Below are positions 35,326 to 44,392 of a DNA stretch of 64,000 nt, one piece after another (positions within the stretch are counted from its first letter, which is position 1; each line of letters begins with the position of its first letter). The notes under the pieces were generated by a model. It searched no databases and was not told the origin of the DNA. It saw only the letters and a program-made list of their open reading frames with translations. Location: contig NZ_BTPU01000061.1 of the NCBI RefSeq assembly GCF_036985595.1, positions 13,959 through 77,958 of the forward strand, given 5' to 3'. The position numbers and the translations under genes are program-made. The DNA is from Vallitalea maricola (GTDB taxonomy: Bacteria > Bacillota > Clostridia > Lachnospirales > Vallitaleaceae).

Positions 35326-35361
35326 CCTTGTATTATATAAAAAAGAAGGGATTGATTTTAT

Positions 35362-36336
35362 ATGGCAACCTATTATATGCTAGTATATTGTAATGACGGA
35401 CCGGATACACCTACTAAATTTCTTATGGGAAGAAGAAATAAAGAAGGATACTTTTTCCACAAAAAAAGTGGTGGTGAAGACATACCAAGAAAACCTCAAG
35501 AATTTTACTCATCACAAACACCCGAAAAATTAGTTTTGCCCGGGGGAACACCTGATTCCAGTTCAGGTAGCCCCTTTAATCTTGCCAATACTGAATTCAT
35601 GGAAGAAACAGGAGTAAATTTACTTGATGACAGCTATGGAGTACATCAAGATCGAGATGTAAATGTACAACCTATATATGACAGAGGAAAGCTAAAAGCT
35701 TACATAGTGCAAGTCAAATTAAGCAATGATAATTTTAGAGATCTTCAAACCCTAATTAACCAAAATATGGCTACTAAGAGTGATAAAAGAATTGCTATCC
35801 AAAATGGTACTTATCAAACGACTAGAACCGAATGCCCCATCCTAGATGATGAACTAAGTGGTATGGAAGTACTTGAAACTGGTACTGATAAATTTAATAC
35901 AGTTCTTCAAGATATGGATACGATAGACCAAGGTGCACCTTATAAATATAGAGGTTGGTTTGCAGAGGGTATTGTTAATTGTATTAAAAGAATTTACAAT
36001 TTACATGTTGACACTACCTTCAATGACGGAAAAAATATAAATAAATGGGTTCGTGATATAATCTTATATCTGGATAAGATGCATCGTACTCGTCGCCAAC
36101 TTGATGGTCGCCGTCGTTATGAGCATGATGATTATCGTCGTCCTGAGCTTGATGTTCGCCCTAGTCGCAAATATGATGATTACCATCGTCATGAGTTTGA
36201 CGATTATCATCGTGGTGAACCTGATGATTACCGTCGTCCTGAGTTTGATGATCGCCGTCGTCGCGAGCATGATAGCCACCGTCGTCGTGAGCGTGATCGT
36301 CATCGTCGTCGAGAACGCAGTCGTAGTCCTAGATGA
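35362..36336 (+). CDS. Nudix-like protein with Arg-rich octapeptide tail, copy A
   Basis: 324 residues. The N-terminal ~240 form a Nudix-like domain: LVLPGGTPDSSSG then ANTEFMEETGVNLL matches the ExxEE core of a Nudix box, but the usual Arg is Thr and the early Glu is missing, so hydrolase activity is uncertain. The last ~80 residues are repeats of about eight residues of the type RRPEFDDY/HRHEFDDY, ending RRRERSRSPR, which look like a nucleic-acid- or phosphate-binding tail. Its core is nearly identical to the copy at 56818; the tails differ. No function is known for this architecture. Confidence 0.72.
   Translation: MATYYMLVYCNDGPDTPTKFLMGRRNKEGYFFHKKSGGEDIPRKPQEFYSSQTPEKLVLPGGTPDSSSGSPFNLANTEFMEETGVNLLDDSYGVHQDRDVNVQPIYDRGKLKAYIVQVKLSNDNFRDLQTLINQNMATKSDKRIAIQNGTYQTTRTECPILDDELSGMEVLETGTDKFNTVLQDMDTIDQGAPYKYRGWFAEGIVNCIKRIYNLHVDTTFNDGKNINKWVRDIILYLDKMHRTRRQLDGRRRYEHDDYRRPELDVRPSRKYDDYHRHEFDDYHRGEPDDYRRPEFDDRRRREHDSHRRRERDRHRRRERSRSPR
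36106..36333 (+). repeat. 24-bp-period coding repeats in copy A tail
   Basis: Degenerate 24-bp units (codons for R/H-R-x-E-x-D-D-Y/R) repeated about nine times, rich in CGTCGT and GATGAT. Divergent in sequence from the tail repeats of copy B, though the period is the same. Confidence 0.7.
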
Positions 36337-36399
36337 GGATTGATAAAACTATTATTTTTTACTCTTTCCTATTTTCAGCCTGTATATTCTTTAATCAAA

Positions 36400-36440
36400 A
36401 GTAAGGCTACAGTTTATCACCGTAGCCTTACTAAATAATT
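36400..36440 (-). terminator. Terminator of spoIIIC
   Basis: AGTAAGGCTAC and GTAGCCTTACT form an 11-bp stem with an 11-nt loop, followed by TTTTGATT on the minus strand. It is located 35 bp after the spoIIIC stop and could also end the Nudix-like transcript from the other side. Confidence 0.8.
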
Positions 36441-36474
36441 CTTTAAATATGTTATTTTTATTTTCTGTGTATCA

Positions 36475-36855
36475 TTATCTACTTCCATTAAACTCCTTAT
36501 ACAACTTACTAAGTGCCTTCTTTTCAATCCTAGAAACATACGACCTAGAAATCCCTAGCATATTTGCTATCTCTCTTTGAGTCTTTTCTGCTCCATTATT
36601 CAACCCATATCTTAGCTCTATTACTGTTTTCTCTCTCTGTCCTAGTACATACTTCATTTTATTATATAATAGACGTATTTTCATCTTCAGATCGACTTGG
36701 TCTACAATAGAATCTGCTTTTGTCTCAATAACATCAATTAAACTGATCTCATTTCCTTCTTTATCAATTCCTATAGGTTCTTGAAGTGATATTTCTTTTG
36801 CATGTTTCTTTTCATTCCTTAGCATCATTAGTAATTCATTATCTATGCTAACCAA
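36475..36855 (-). CDS. spoIIIC: C-terminal half of sigma-K (SpoIIIC), split by a mobile element
   Basis: Sigma-K is the late mother-cell sigma factor. These ~126 codons match its C-terminal half only: IDNELLMMLRNEKKHAKEISLQEPIGIDKEGNEISLIDV and the region 4 helix-turn-helix KTQREIANMLGISRSYVSRIEKKAL (readable in parts). Regions 2 and most of 3 are absent. The frame begins at VSIDNELLM, the junction at which B. subtilis sigK is cut by skin. There is no good ribosome site, only a TTG, as expected for a fragment that must be joined to the N-terminal half (spoIVCB) by excision. The partner must lie beyond the right edge of the window. Confidence 0.88.
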   Translation of the reverse strand: MVSIDNELLMMLRNEKKHAKEISLQEPIGIDKEGNEISLIDVIETKADSIVDQVDLKMKIRLLYNKMKYVLGQREKTVIELRYGLNNGAEKTQREIANMLGISRSYVSRIEKKALSKLYKEFNGSR

Positions 36856-36866
36856 AAGACTACATT
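36821..36866. repeat. Left attachment site of the sigK intervening element
   Basis: 46 bp spanning the 5' end of spoIIIC and the first bases of the element, duplicated at 34590-34635. Site-specific recombination at this point would rejoin sigK. The exact crossover bases cannot be set without the right-hand site. Confidence 0.7.
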
Positions 36867-37290
36867 AGAAATAGGATATAGTGAGTTATCAGTTAATCAG
36901 TTACCAGAGATTACAATAGGGAATAGAATTAGAAAAAATAGACTAAAAAAGGGGTTATCACAAGTAGCTCTTGCTAAGAAAGCTAACATTGGTAGGAAAT
37001 ATTTAATAGGTTTTGAAAATGACCAATACTTTCCTTCTTTATATAATATAAGAAAAATTGCTGAAGTATTACAGGTAGATGAAGATTATTTATGTGATAG
37101 TTATTTGAGGTTTATTAAAAATAATCCATCAAAGAAAATATTATCAATAAGAGAGGGATTGAATTTAACTCGTAAGGAATTAGGTGAGTTATTGAATGTT
37201 CATTCTGGTACGATAAAAAAATGGGAGCTTAATATTTCTACTATTAATAGGGTTAATTATAGTAAGCTTATTATTGAGCCTTCTGGTTAA
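36835..37290 (+). CDS. Two-domain HTH (XRE-like) regulator lacking a start codon
   Basis: The open frame contains ITIGNRIRKNRLKKGLSQVALAKKANI (first helix-turn-helix) and LSIREGLNLTRKELGELLNVHSGTIKKWE (second), ending in TAA at 37290. No ATG, GTG or TTG precedes the first domain; the frame runs back into the attachment site until a TAA at 36832. The only start is TTG 37105, which would drop the first domain. The true 5' end may lie at the other end of the element and be joined in the excised circle, or the gene is truncated. Confidence 0.55.
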   Translation, partial: FIIYANQKTTLEIGYSELSVNQLPEITIGNRIRKNRLKKGLSQVALAKKANIGRKYLIGFENDQYFPSLYNIRKIAEVLQVDEDYLCDSYLRFIKNNPSKKILSIREGLNLTRKELGELLNVHSGTIKKWELNISTINRVNYSKLIIEPSG

Positions 37291-37328
37291 ATAATCTTCA
37301 TTTATATATTTTGTACAGGTACTTATAA

Positions 37329-39074
37329 TTTAACTTACCAATATGGATAGATTAATACTGAATGATAAGGAAATCGCTTTTACTTCAAAGAAAACATTTA
37401 CATTCCAATTTGGATAGATTAATACTGGCTTCTTCACCATCTTCTACTATGGCTACACTTATTTACATTCAAAATATGGATAGATTAATACAATATTCTT
37501 TAAATTCCTTTATAGGCATTTTATAAAAATTTACATTCCAATATGGATAGATTAATACAAAAAAAGAGGTGAATAAATTCATGCTTAATTTAAATTTACA
37601 TTCCATATGGATAGATTAATACTTTAAATCCGGGAATATGTCATGATATCTTTTTCTAATTCACATTCCAATATGGATAGATTAATACTGAGTATTCTAC
37701 TCCTGCTTCAACTTCAAGTCACACATTTACATTCCAATATGGATAGATTAATACAGACTTTCTCCACTTGCAGCAGCCAAATCTAAAGTATTTACATTCC
37801 AATATGGATAGATTAATACCTATTATGGTAATCTTTATATTTGCAAACGTATAAAATTTACATTCCAATATGGATAGATTAATACTATAAACCATAATAT
37901 CACACACGCCATTTAAGCCGTTATTTACATTCCAATATGGATAGATTAATACTATGATGTAAAGACTATATTTAATAAGCTTCATTATTATTTACATTCC
38001 AATATGGATAGATTAATACATATTCAGAAGGCAAAACCAATGTATTTGCATCATAATTTACATTCCAATATGGATAGATTAATACGAAACAGCTGTAATA
38101 TGGAACAGCATTTGTGGGGAATTTACATTCCAATATGGATAGATTAATACTATAACAGCTATGGTAATGCAAGGTGGTTATGTATATTTACATTCCAATA
38201 TGGATAGATTAATACTAATATAAATATTTTATAAATCTATCTTCAGCTGTATTTACATTCCAATATGGATAGATTAATACATAAACACCAGTTTTTACAA
38301 TTAGTCCCTTATATTCATTTACATTCCAATATGGATAGATTAATACTGTTGTACTTTTAAGTTTATTCATACATTCTTCAATATTTACATTCCAATATGG
38401 ATAGATTAATACTAACAAAAGTGTGGAAGTCTGGACCATTCATCACCATTTACATTCCAATATGGATAGATTAATACGCTAAATGCTTTTTTATATATTT
38501 CTCAACCATTTCTTTATTTACATTCCAATATGGATAGATTAATACCAAGACACAACACATTCATTTCAAAATAAATACATGATTTACATTCCAATATTGA
38601 TAGATTAATACCTCCATCTTTGCGCTAAACTCCAAGCTAGTTTCATAATTTACATTCCAATATGGATAGATTAATACTGGCTTCTTTTAACATAGATACC
38701 GTTACTTGTGTTTATTTACATTCCAATATGGATAGATTAATACAACTTCGCTTACAAAATCGTAACTATCAATTCCAATATTTACATTCCAATATGGATA
38801 GATTAATACTAGACATTCAAGAAGATTTAGATATATATATTATAAATTTACATTCCAATATGGATAGATTAATACTTTGAACCATATATACGTCATATAG
38901 CATTTAAAGACCAATTTACATTCCAATATGGATAGATTAATACATGGCTAATGGATTTGGAGCAGATGATATTTTAACATTTACATTCCAATATGGATAG
39001 ATTAATACTCCGTTAAAAGTAACCGATAGACTTCATAATCCTAGATTTACATTCCAATATGGATAGATTAATAC
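37329..39074 (-). CRISPR. CRISPR array, 27 repeats / 26 spacers (type I-B)
   Basis: Repeats of 30 bp in crRNA direction (minus strand) start GTATTAATCTATCC and end ATTGGAATGTAAAT. Spacers are 35-38 bp. Repeats lie at 37329, 37396, 37461, 37529, 37594, 37659, 37725, 37790, 37856, 37923, 37990, 38056, 38121, 38186, 38251, 38317, 38383, 38448, 38516, 38582, 38648, 38714, 38780, 38846, 38914, 38979 and 39045. Repeats 1-6 at the left carry substitutions or 1-bp indels, typical of the old trailer end, so the leader is on the right next to cas2. One internal repeat (38582) has a single G-to-T change. No spacer matched other parts of the window by eye. Confidence 0.98.
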
Positions 39075-39262
39075 GCATCTCATTTAAGTCCCCTATTAAT
39101 GTACACTTAAATTATAGTTTTTGTCGACCTCTTTTTATTATGTCTATTATTAATTTAATAATATCACAAATTAAGTATTCTATCTACCTAAACCTGCATG
39201 CCTTTAACTTTTGTCGTACTCCCAGTATTTTCACACTATGTTACATCGACAATTCATTAGTA
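39075..39262 (-). promoter_or_regulatory. CRISPR leader
   Basis: The 188-bp AT-rich, non-coding stretch between the cas2 stop and the first intact repeat is where the array promoter and integration signals should be. The motif CGACAAAA occurs twice (near 39115-39125 and 39210-39220 in complement) with an inverted TTGTCGATG near 39245. Direction agrees with the decayed repeats at the far end. Confidence 0.75.
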
Positions 39263-39541
39263 TTAAAAAAAGTTAGATAATGCATCATCCTTTTTACCCC
39301 AAAATTCTTTATCTAACCATTTTTCATTTCTACTTTTAAATATTATCACAGAATCTATGTTTTTTCTAATAAGTTTATTTAATTCTGACTTTAATTTTAC
39401 TATTTGTCCTTCTGTTATTTCACCCTCAAAAACAGAATTTTGAATATGAGTTAAATATTTCTTACAGATTTTAAACACTTTACCTAATATTTTTTGTCCA
39501 TTTCCTAGTCCACTTATGTCGTATACCAAAACAACATACAT
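39263..39541 (-). CDS. cas2: CRISPR-associated endonuclease Cas2
   Basis: Partner of Cas1 in spacer integration. The typical start MYVVLVYDIS (strand 1 with the conserved Asp) is followed by a ferredoxin-like fold of about 92 residues, with QNSVFEGEITEGQ in the middle. GGAGG ten bases before ATG 39541 sets the start; the longer frame overlapping cas1 is ignored except for the stop/start overlap zone. Last gene of the cas operon, next to the leader. Confidence 0.95.
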   Translation of the reverse strand: MYVVLVYDISGLGNGQKILGKVFKICKKYLTHIQNSVFEGEITEGQIVKLKSELNKLIRKNIDSVIIFKSRNEKWLDKEFWGKKDDALSNFF

Positions 39542-39555
39542 TTCTTTTTTTCCTC

Positions 39556-40548
39556 CTACCACCAAATTTTAAACCCCTCATATTCTTTCTCTCCCATTAA
39601 ATGTTTTATCAATTTATAACATTCAAGTCTAATTAAATGCTGATACGTTACATTTTTTGATAAATCTTTATGCCGAATTGTCTTTTTAAGCATATCATCA
39701 AACTTCATCGAGATTAATCTCGATGCATCTTTTTTTAAATGAAGATAATTTAAATCTTTTGTAAAACTATTTTCTGTAATTTGATTTTTATTTAGTAGTG
39801 AAAATATTAATCTATCACCTAAAATTGGTTTAAATACCTCTGCTAAATCCAAACTTAATGAGAATCTCCTTACTCCTGGTTCATGTAAATAGCTAATAGT
39901 CGGATTAAGTTGAGTTCTATATATTTCTCCTAATACTCTTGTATACACTAATCCATTAACAAAAGAAATCATTGTATTAATCATATTGTCAGGAGGATTT
40001 TTTACTCTCTTTTCAAAATTTATTTGCTGATCAACTATAATATTCCACGCAGAATAATATTGTTTTCTAATATTACCTTCAATACCCATTAATTCATTAA
40101 TACTATCAGTTTTTAATATTTTTTTTCTCAGAGAATCAATTTCTATCATTGTTTTTTTTACATCTTTACCTCTACTATTATAGTATCTTAAATTTCTATA
40201 AATATTGGCAGCAGCAGCATCAATAAATTTCCTTGCTATACCAATTCTCTTTCTGTCATCATCATAATGCCTAACTTGTTTTACTAACAAGTTACCTGCA
40301 AGCAAAACCTCTTTTGGATAAAAGCTACCTGTATAAAAACTATAATAATTAAAAAAGTGTAATGGTATTTGATTTTTTGATGCAAAATTTATAAATTTTG
40401 TATTTAATGTCATTTCAGACATAAAGTATATATCTTTTACTTGTTCTATAGGAATATCTCTAGTTTCATTATAACTATTTGTAAATTGCAGTGTATTATC
40501 CTTTCTATGTATATTTCCATTAGTATATATATAGTAACTACGTTTCAA
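39556..40548 (-). CDS. cas1: CRISPR-associated integrase Cas1 (type I-B)
   Basis: 330-residue metal-dependent integrase. The N-terminal beta domain (YYIYTNGNIHRKDNTLQF) and the helical catalytic domain are complete; likely metal ligands are Glu in ELMGIEGNIRKQYY, His in ISYLHEPGVRRFSLSLD and Asp in the following DLAEVFKPI. TTG start behind AGGAGGTGAG. It overlaps or abuts cas2. Confidence 0.97.
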   Translation of the reverse strand: MKRSYYIYTNGNIHRKDNTLQFTNSYNETRDIPIEQVKDIYFMSEMTLNTKFINFASKNQIPLHFFNYYSFYTGSFYPKEVLLAGNLLVKQVRHYDDDRKRIGIARKFIDAAAANIYRNLRYYNSRGKDVKKTMIEIDSLRKKILKTDSINELMGIEGNIRKQYYSAWNIIVDQQINFEKRVKNPPDNMINTMISFVNGLVYTRVLGEIYRTQLNPTISYLHEPGVRRFSLSLDLAEVFKPILGDRLIFSLLNKNQITENSFTKDLNYLHLKKDASRLISMKFDDMLKKTIRHKDLSKNVTYQHLIRLECYKLIKHLMGEKEYEGFKIWW

Positions 40549-40565
40549 TTAGCTCACCTCCTTAA

Positions 40566-41060
40566 TTAAATATAGCACAGTTCAAAATATGCACATTTCT
40601 TGCAAAACCCTTTTTTTTCAAGCATAGGTGGTAATTTTCTACCTACAATTTTTTTTAGATCTATTAAAATAGCTTCTATACACTTCTCATCCTCCTCTGT
40701 CAATTCTATGTTAATACACTGCTTTAGAAGTGGATAGTCAACTTTACCCTTAATGTTTTCCACACCTTTATGTTTTAGATAATACAAATAATATTTTATC
40801 TGAATTATTCCTGCTTCTTCGATTTTTCTACTTTTTTTAACTTCATGTAATATCCCTTTATCTTTTATATAGTCAATATTAATTACATTATCTATATTTA
40901 TATGTTTCTCTTCTCTTTCATAAGTATTTTCATCAAGAACCTTTCCTATTTTAATATTTTCATCGTCTGATTCCATTTGTATCTGATTGTAGAAGTACCA
41001 TAATTTCCTCTTGCAAACAATGTAATAATAAATCATCATTCCACTAATTGGCTTATCCAT
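40566..41060 (-). CDS. cas4: CRISPR-associated exonuclease Cas4
   Basis: RecB-like Fe-S nuclease that trims prespacers and selects the PAM end. It has one N-terminal cysteine (IVCKRKLW) and three C-terminal ones in FCKKCAYFELCY for a [4Fe-4S] cluster. The nuclease core includes HEVKKSRKIEEAGIIQIKYYLYYL (catalytic Lys and QxxxY). 164 aa, normal length. Confidence 0.95.
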   Translation of the reverse strand: MDKPISGMMIYYYIVCKRKLWYFYNQIQMESDDENIKIGKVLDENTYEREEKHINIDNVINIDYIKDKGILHEVKKSRKIEEAGIIQIKYYLYYLKHKGVENIKGKVDYPLLKQCINIELTEEDEKCIEAILIDLKKIVGRKLPPMLEKKGFCKKCAYFELCYI

Positions 41061-41074
41061 ACCAATACCTCCTA

Positions 41075-43300
41075 TTACAAAAAATTATCATAGTTATCTA
41101 CTACATCTTTTAATTCTTTGCTTGTCAATCGTATAAATCCCAACTCATTATACTTGCAATTAACAACATTAATAACTTCATTTCTACTTAATTTAATTTT
41201 TTTAGTTATTACATTTGTGCCTTGATAGTAGATATCATATCTACCAACTGGTACAGTATATTTTAAAATTTCTTCTTTTACCTTTATTTTCTCTAATCTT
41301 ATTTTATCTAACTCTTTTTTTTCTAACTTTTTTGTTATGCATTTTAATAGCTTTCTAGAATTCTCATCTATCTCATTTTTATTCTCTTGGTAAATTTTAT
41401 TAGGTATGACATTGTATGATACAATGTTTCTTAATCTGGAATCTTTTTTGTCTAGCTCATAAGGCTCTAAATCTTCTACCCATTTCATAAATCTGTTATA
41501 ATTAAATAAATAGTCACTACCTTTTAAATTTTGTATTGTTAAATACTTATTTACTATATTTACTTTATCTATTTCTGTTAATACCCCATCTATATTTTTC
41601 AATGCATCTTTTGATACTGAATATATTTTACTATCGATAAATCCTTTATTTCCATTTGTCAAAAGATTTTTATCTATTTCTAAAAACACAAAGCAATTAG
41701 CTTCATCTATAGGTTTTACACCCTTTCTGTTACACCTACCAAACCTTTGAAATAACCCACTTATATCTGAGAGCTCTGTGAACAAATAATCAAAATCAAT
41801 ATCTAAGCTCGCTTCTACAATTTGTGTGGATATCCATATACCCTCACCTATTACTTCAGTTTTCCCAAAACTTAAAATTTGTATTTCTTTTGCTGTTCTT
41901 TCACATTTAATAAATTTACTATGCAAAATATTTATATTTGATTCTTTTTTTTTAGACAATTCTATGTATATCTGTTGTGCCTTTTTTACAGTATTACAAA
42001 CCACAAGAATTTTATTACTTACACCCTTTTTTTTATTTTCTTCAAATTTATTATATATAATATCAGTATCAATCTGATTATGATATATCTTCACATTATG
42101 TCTTTTTATATCAGTTATAAATGTTTTTTCCTCGAACTCAATAGGATTTTTCCCTGTCTTTAATAAATCTTTTATAAATGGAGCTAATGTTGCAGTTAAA
42201 ATTGCAATCTTTCCTCCAAATTTATTTAATGTTTTAATCCCATAAATCAAATATGCAAGTAAATCCGCACCATACATTTGAATTTCATCAATGACTACTT
42301 TTGAATATGATAATGTAGCAAGTTTTAGCTCATAACCTTGGTATTTAAAAACAAAATCAAATAATTGATCTAATGTTGAAATACTAAGAGGTAAAGATAG
42401 TTGTTTGCTTTGATTGTAATAATCCATAATATCCATTTCATCATTTTTATCGTCATTATAATAACTTAGTGAATCCGAATGAAGAAGTGCTAATCTAGAT
42501 TCAATATGCTGATTATCTAAAATATTTTCTTTGATTCTTTTATATATAGAATTTATTGCTGTCTTTAATGGTAATATAAAAAAGCCTTTCGTATTGCCTA
42601 TCCAATGAAGTCCAGCCTCAGTTTTTCCCATACCTGTTTGCGCAACTACCGTAATATTGTTATTGGTGTTTTCTTTGCAAAATTTCTGAAGATCATTCCA
42701 GCTTGCATCATTATCTTCGTTTTTCCATTTCTTTAATAAATTATTAAGTCCACAACTCAGAAAATTATTTTCATATTCAATTGGAATTTCTCCACTAGCA
42801 CTATAGTCACATTTATGGAGTAACCCTTTTATGATAATTGCATCATCATTTTTTGTTATTTCTTTTAAATTACTAGGCGTACTTATTTTAATAGGATATA
42901 TTTTAAATTCACTTAGTAAACTTTTTGATAATTCCTTGCATTCTTTATTCTGTATTGCTCTTAAATTATCACAATAATTATGATGATTTAAAACTGCAAA
43001 TCCTACTTTATAATAATCTTCTTTATTTTTAAATTCTTTTTGATTTATAAAATATAAAGATAACACGTTATGTGCCATCTCAATATTTTCATTAAACTTA
43101 GTATTATTCTTTACTCTTTTTTGAAACTCCTTATTAACTTTACCATAATCATGATATTCACAAGCAATTTTTAAAAGTTCATAAACATATTTGCTTTTTA
43201 TATAATTAAGATTTTGTAATATATCAAGATTTTTCAATACTTCATCCGTATGCTCTCTTATCGTTTTGTCAGGTTTTGCTTTATATATAGATAAATCCAT
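41075..43300 (-). CDS. cas3: CRISPR-associated nuclease-helicase Cas3
   Basis: 741 residues. The N-terminal HD nuclease has EHTDEVLKNL and ACEYHDYGKVNKEFQKR. The SF2 helicase has Walker A VAQTGMGKTEAGLHW, a DExH-type box VIDEIQMYGADLLAY (DEIQ), TATLAP and motif VI LFQRFGRCNRKG. It degrades target DNA after Cascade binding. AGGGGTGA precedes the ATG. Intact, with no frameshift. Confidence 0.96.
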   Translation of the reverse strand: MDLSIYKAKPDKTIREHTDEVLKNLDILQNLNYIKSKYVYELLKIACEYHDYGKVNKEFQKRVKNNTKFNENIEMAHNVLSLYFINQKEFKNKEDYYKVGFAVLNHHNYCDNLRAIQNKECKELSKSLLSEFKIYPIKISTPSNLKEITKNDDAIIIKGLLHKCDYSASGEIPIEYENNFLSCGLNNLLKKWKNEDNDASWNDLQKFCKENTNNNITVVAQTGMGKTEAGLHWIGNTKGFFILPLKTAINSIYKRIKENILDNQHIESRLALLHSDSLSYYNDDKNDEMDIMDYYNQSKQLSLPLSISTLDQLFDFVFKYQGYELKLATLSYSKVVIDEIQMYGADLLAYLIYGIKTLNKFGGKIAILTATLAPFIKDLLKTGKNPIEFEEKTFITDIKRHNVKIYHNQIDTDIIYNKFEENKKKGVSNKILVVCNTVKKAQQIYIELSKKKESNINILHSKFIKCERTAKEIQILSFGKTEVIGEGIWISTQIVEASLDIDFDYLFTELSDISGLFQRFGRCNRKGVKPIDEANCFVFLEIDKNLLTNGNKGFIDSKIYSVSKDALKNIDGVLTEIDKVNIVNKYLTIQNLKGSDYLFNYNRFMKWVEDLEPYELDKKDSRLRNIVSYNVIPNKIYQENKNEIDENSRKLLKCITKKLEKKELDKIRLEKIKVKEEILKYTVPVGRYDIYYQGTNVITKKIKLSRNEVINVVNCKYNELGFIRLTSKELKDVVDNYDNFL

Positions 43301-43310
43301 AAGATCACCC

Positions 43311-44390
43311 CTAATTAAAATTAACTATATATGACTTATCTTTGTTTATATCAAAATAAAGATTCTCACAACCTTCTTCTATTGAATATCCAGATGTATA
43401 TACAACTTTCTTTTTTTCAAATATTCGTTTATTATCTTTTATTTTATAATTTTTATTTAAGTAATATTTTGTTCCATTAGCTATTATTTTATCTCCTGAC
43501 TTTAAATATACATTCTTATTTTTCACAAGATTATAATTGATGTAAGCAGAATAATCACTCGACATTCCCTCTTCATATCTTTCCACAACATCTACAAAAC
43601 AGGTCTCTATAACCTCTACAAAATCTTCACTTCTACCAATCGATTTTAAATTGTATATATTATCTCTAATATCTTCAAGCGTGTTTCTATCGCTCTTTAT
43701 GTGAAGTATTAATTCTATATTGTTTAAAACTTCATAATACTTTATTGAAGTTGTAAGACTTGAAAATAAAGCATATGGTATTTCATATTGTTTATATTTA
43801 TATTCTTTGAATCTGTCTTTAATGTTTTTTTCTAATTCTTTTATTTGTTTTTCTCGTGTAGAAATAAGTTTATATTCTGAAGTTTTACTCTCATAGTTCT
43901 TCTTTTTAGTCATCAATGTCTTTTTACGTTTTTTTATAAGTGATAATACTTTAACAATTCTAGTTTTTTTGAATTCTGTTAACTTTTCCGATAAATCTTT
44001 TAAGTATCGATATTCTTCTAGTAATGTTTTATTAATAATCTCTATTGTAATTCCCTTTCTAAAATCATTTCCAGTAGCTGCTTTTGCTTTTGCAACTATA
44101 TCAAATGCTGTAGATAAGAGATTTTCATTTTTCATTTTTACTAGAATCCCTCTATCATTCATTGTAGAATTCAAGAAACAATAATCTGTGTATGGTTCTT
44201 TATTCATAGCTTCATATTTACCCTGAATACTAATATCCATTGGGTGATACTCTTTATAACCACAAGCACTATGTAATGCACCAATTATCGTTGAAAATGG
44301 TGGAAGTGGATATGTCATTTTATTTAAAACAGTTTCTTCTTTTTTATAATTTGCACTGCTTTGCGTTAATATAATTCTTAAAACTTCCAT
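43311..44390 (-). CDS. cas5: Cas5 (type I-B, Tneap-like) with a central coiled insert
   Basis: Binds the 5' handle of the crRNA in Cascade. The N-terminus TYPLPPFSTIIGALHSACGYKEYHPMDISIQGKYEAM is characteristic of the Cas5t branch (readable in parts). At 359 residues it is long; a Lys/Glu-rich segment at about 125-200 (KKRKKTLMTKKKNYESK, KQIKELEKNIKDRFKEYK) looks like an inserted coiled-coil. It is 3 bp after cas7. Confidence 0.9.
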   Translation of the reverse strand: MEVLRIILTQSSANYKKEETVLNKMTYPLPPFSTIIGALHSACGYKEYHPMDISIQGKYEAMNKEPYTDYCFLNSTMNDRGILVKMKNENLLSTAFDIVAKAKAATGNDFRKGITIEIINKTLLEEYRYLKDLSEKLTEFKKTRIVKVLSLIKKRKKTLMTKKKNYESKTSEYKLISTREKQIKELEKNIKDRFKEYKYKQYEIPYALFSSLTTSIKYYEVLNNIELILHIKSDRNTLEDIRDNIYNLKSIGRSEDFVEVIETCFVDVVERYEEGMSSDYSAYINYNLVKNKNVYLKSGDKIIANGTKYYLNKNYKIKDNKRIFEKKKVVYTSGYSIEEGCENLYFDINKDKSYIVNFN

Positions 44391-44392
44391 AC

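Noticed and set aside
36064..36343. Long frames antisense to, and out of frame with, the Nudix-like tails (also 57454-57864)
   Set aside because: They result from the biased 24-bp coding repeats; no ribosome sites and low-complexity products.
36475..36855. Stand-alone small sigma factor
   Set aside because: The sequence is only the C-terminal half of sigma-K, starting at the known skin junction, with no translation start of its own.
37719..38439. Minus-strand reading frames repeating 'VLIYPYWNVN', and plus-strand frames repeating 'LHSNMDRLI' (38662-38880)
   Set aside because: They are translations of the CRISPR repeat and spacers, not genes.
37359..39044. Self-targeting spacers against the window
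   Set aside because: No spacer was seen by eye to match any other part of these 64 kb; a proper alignment was not possible.
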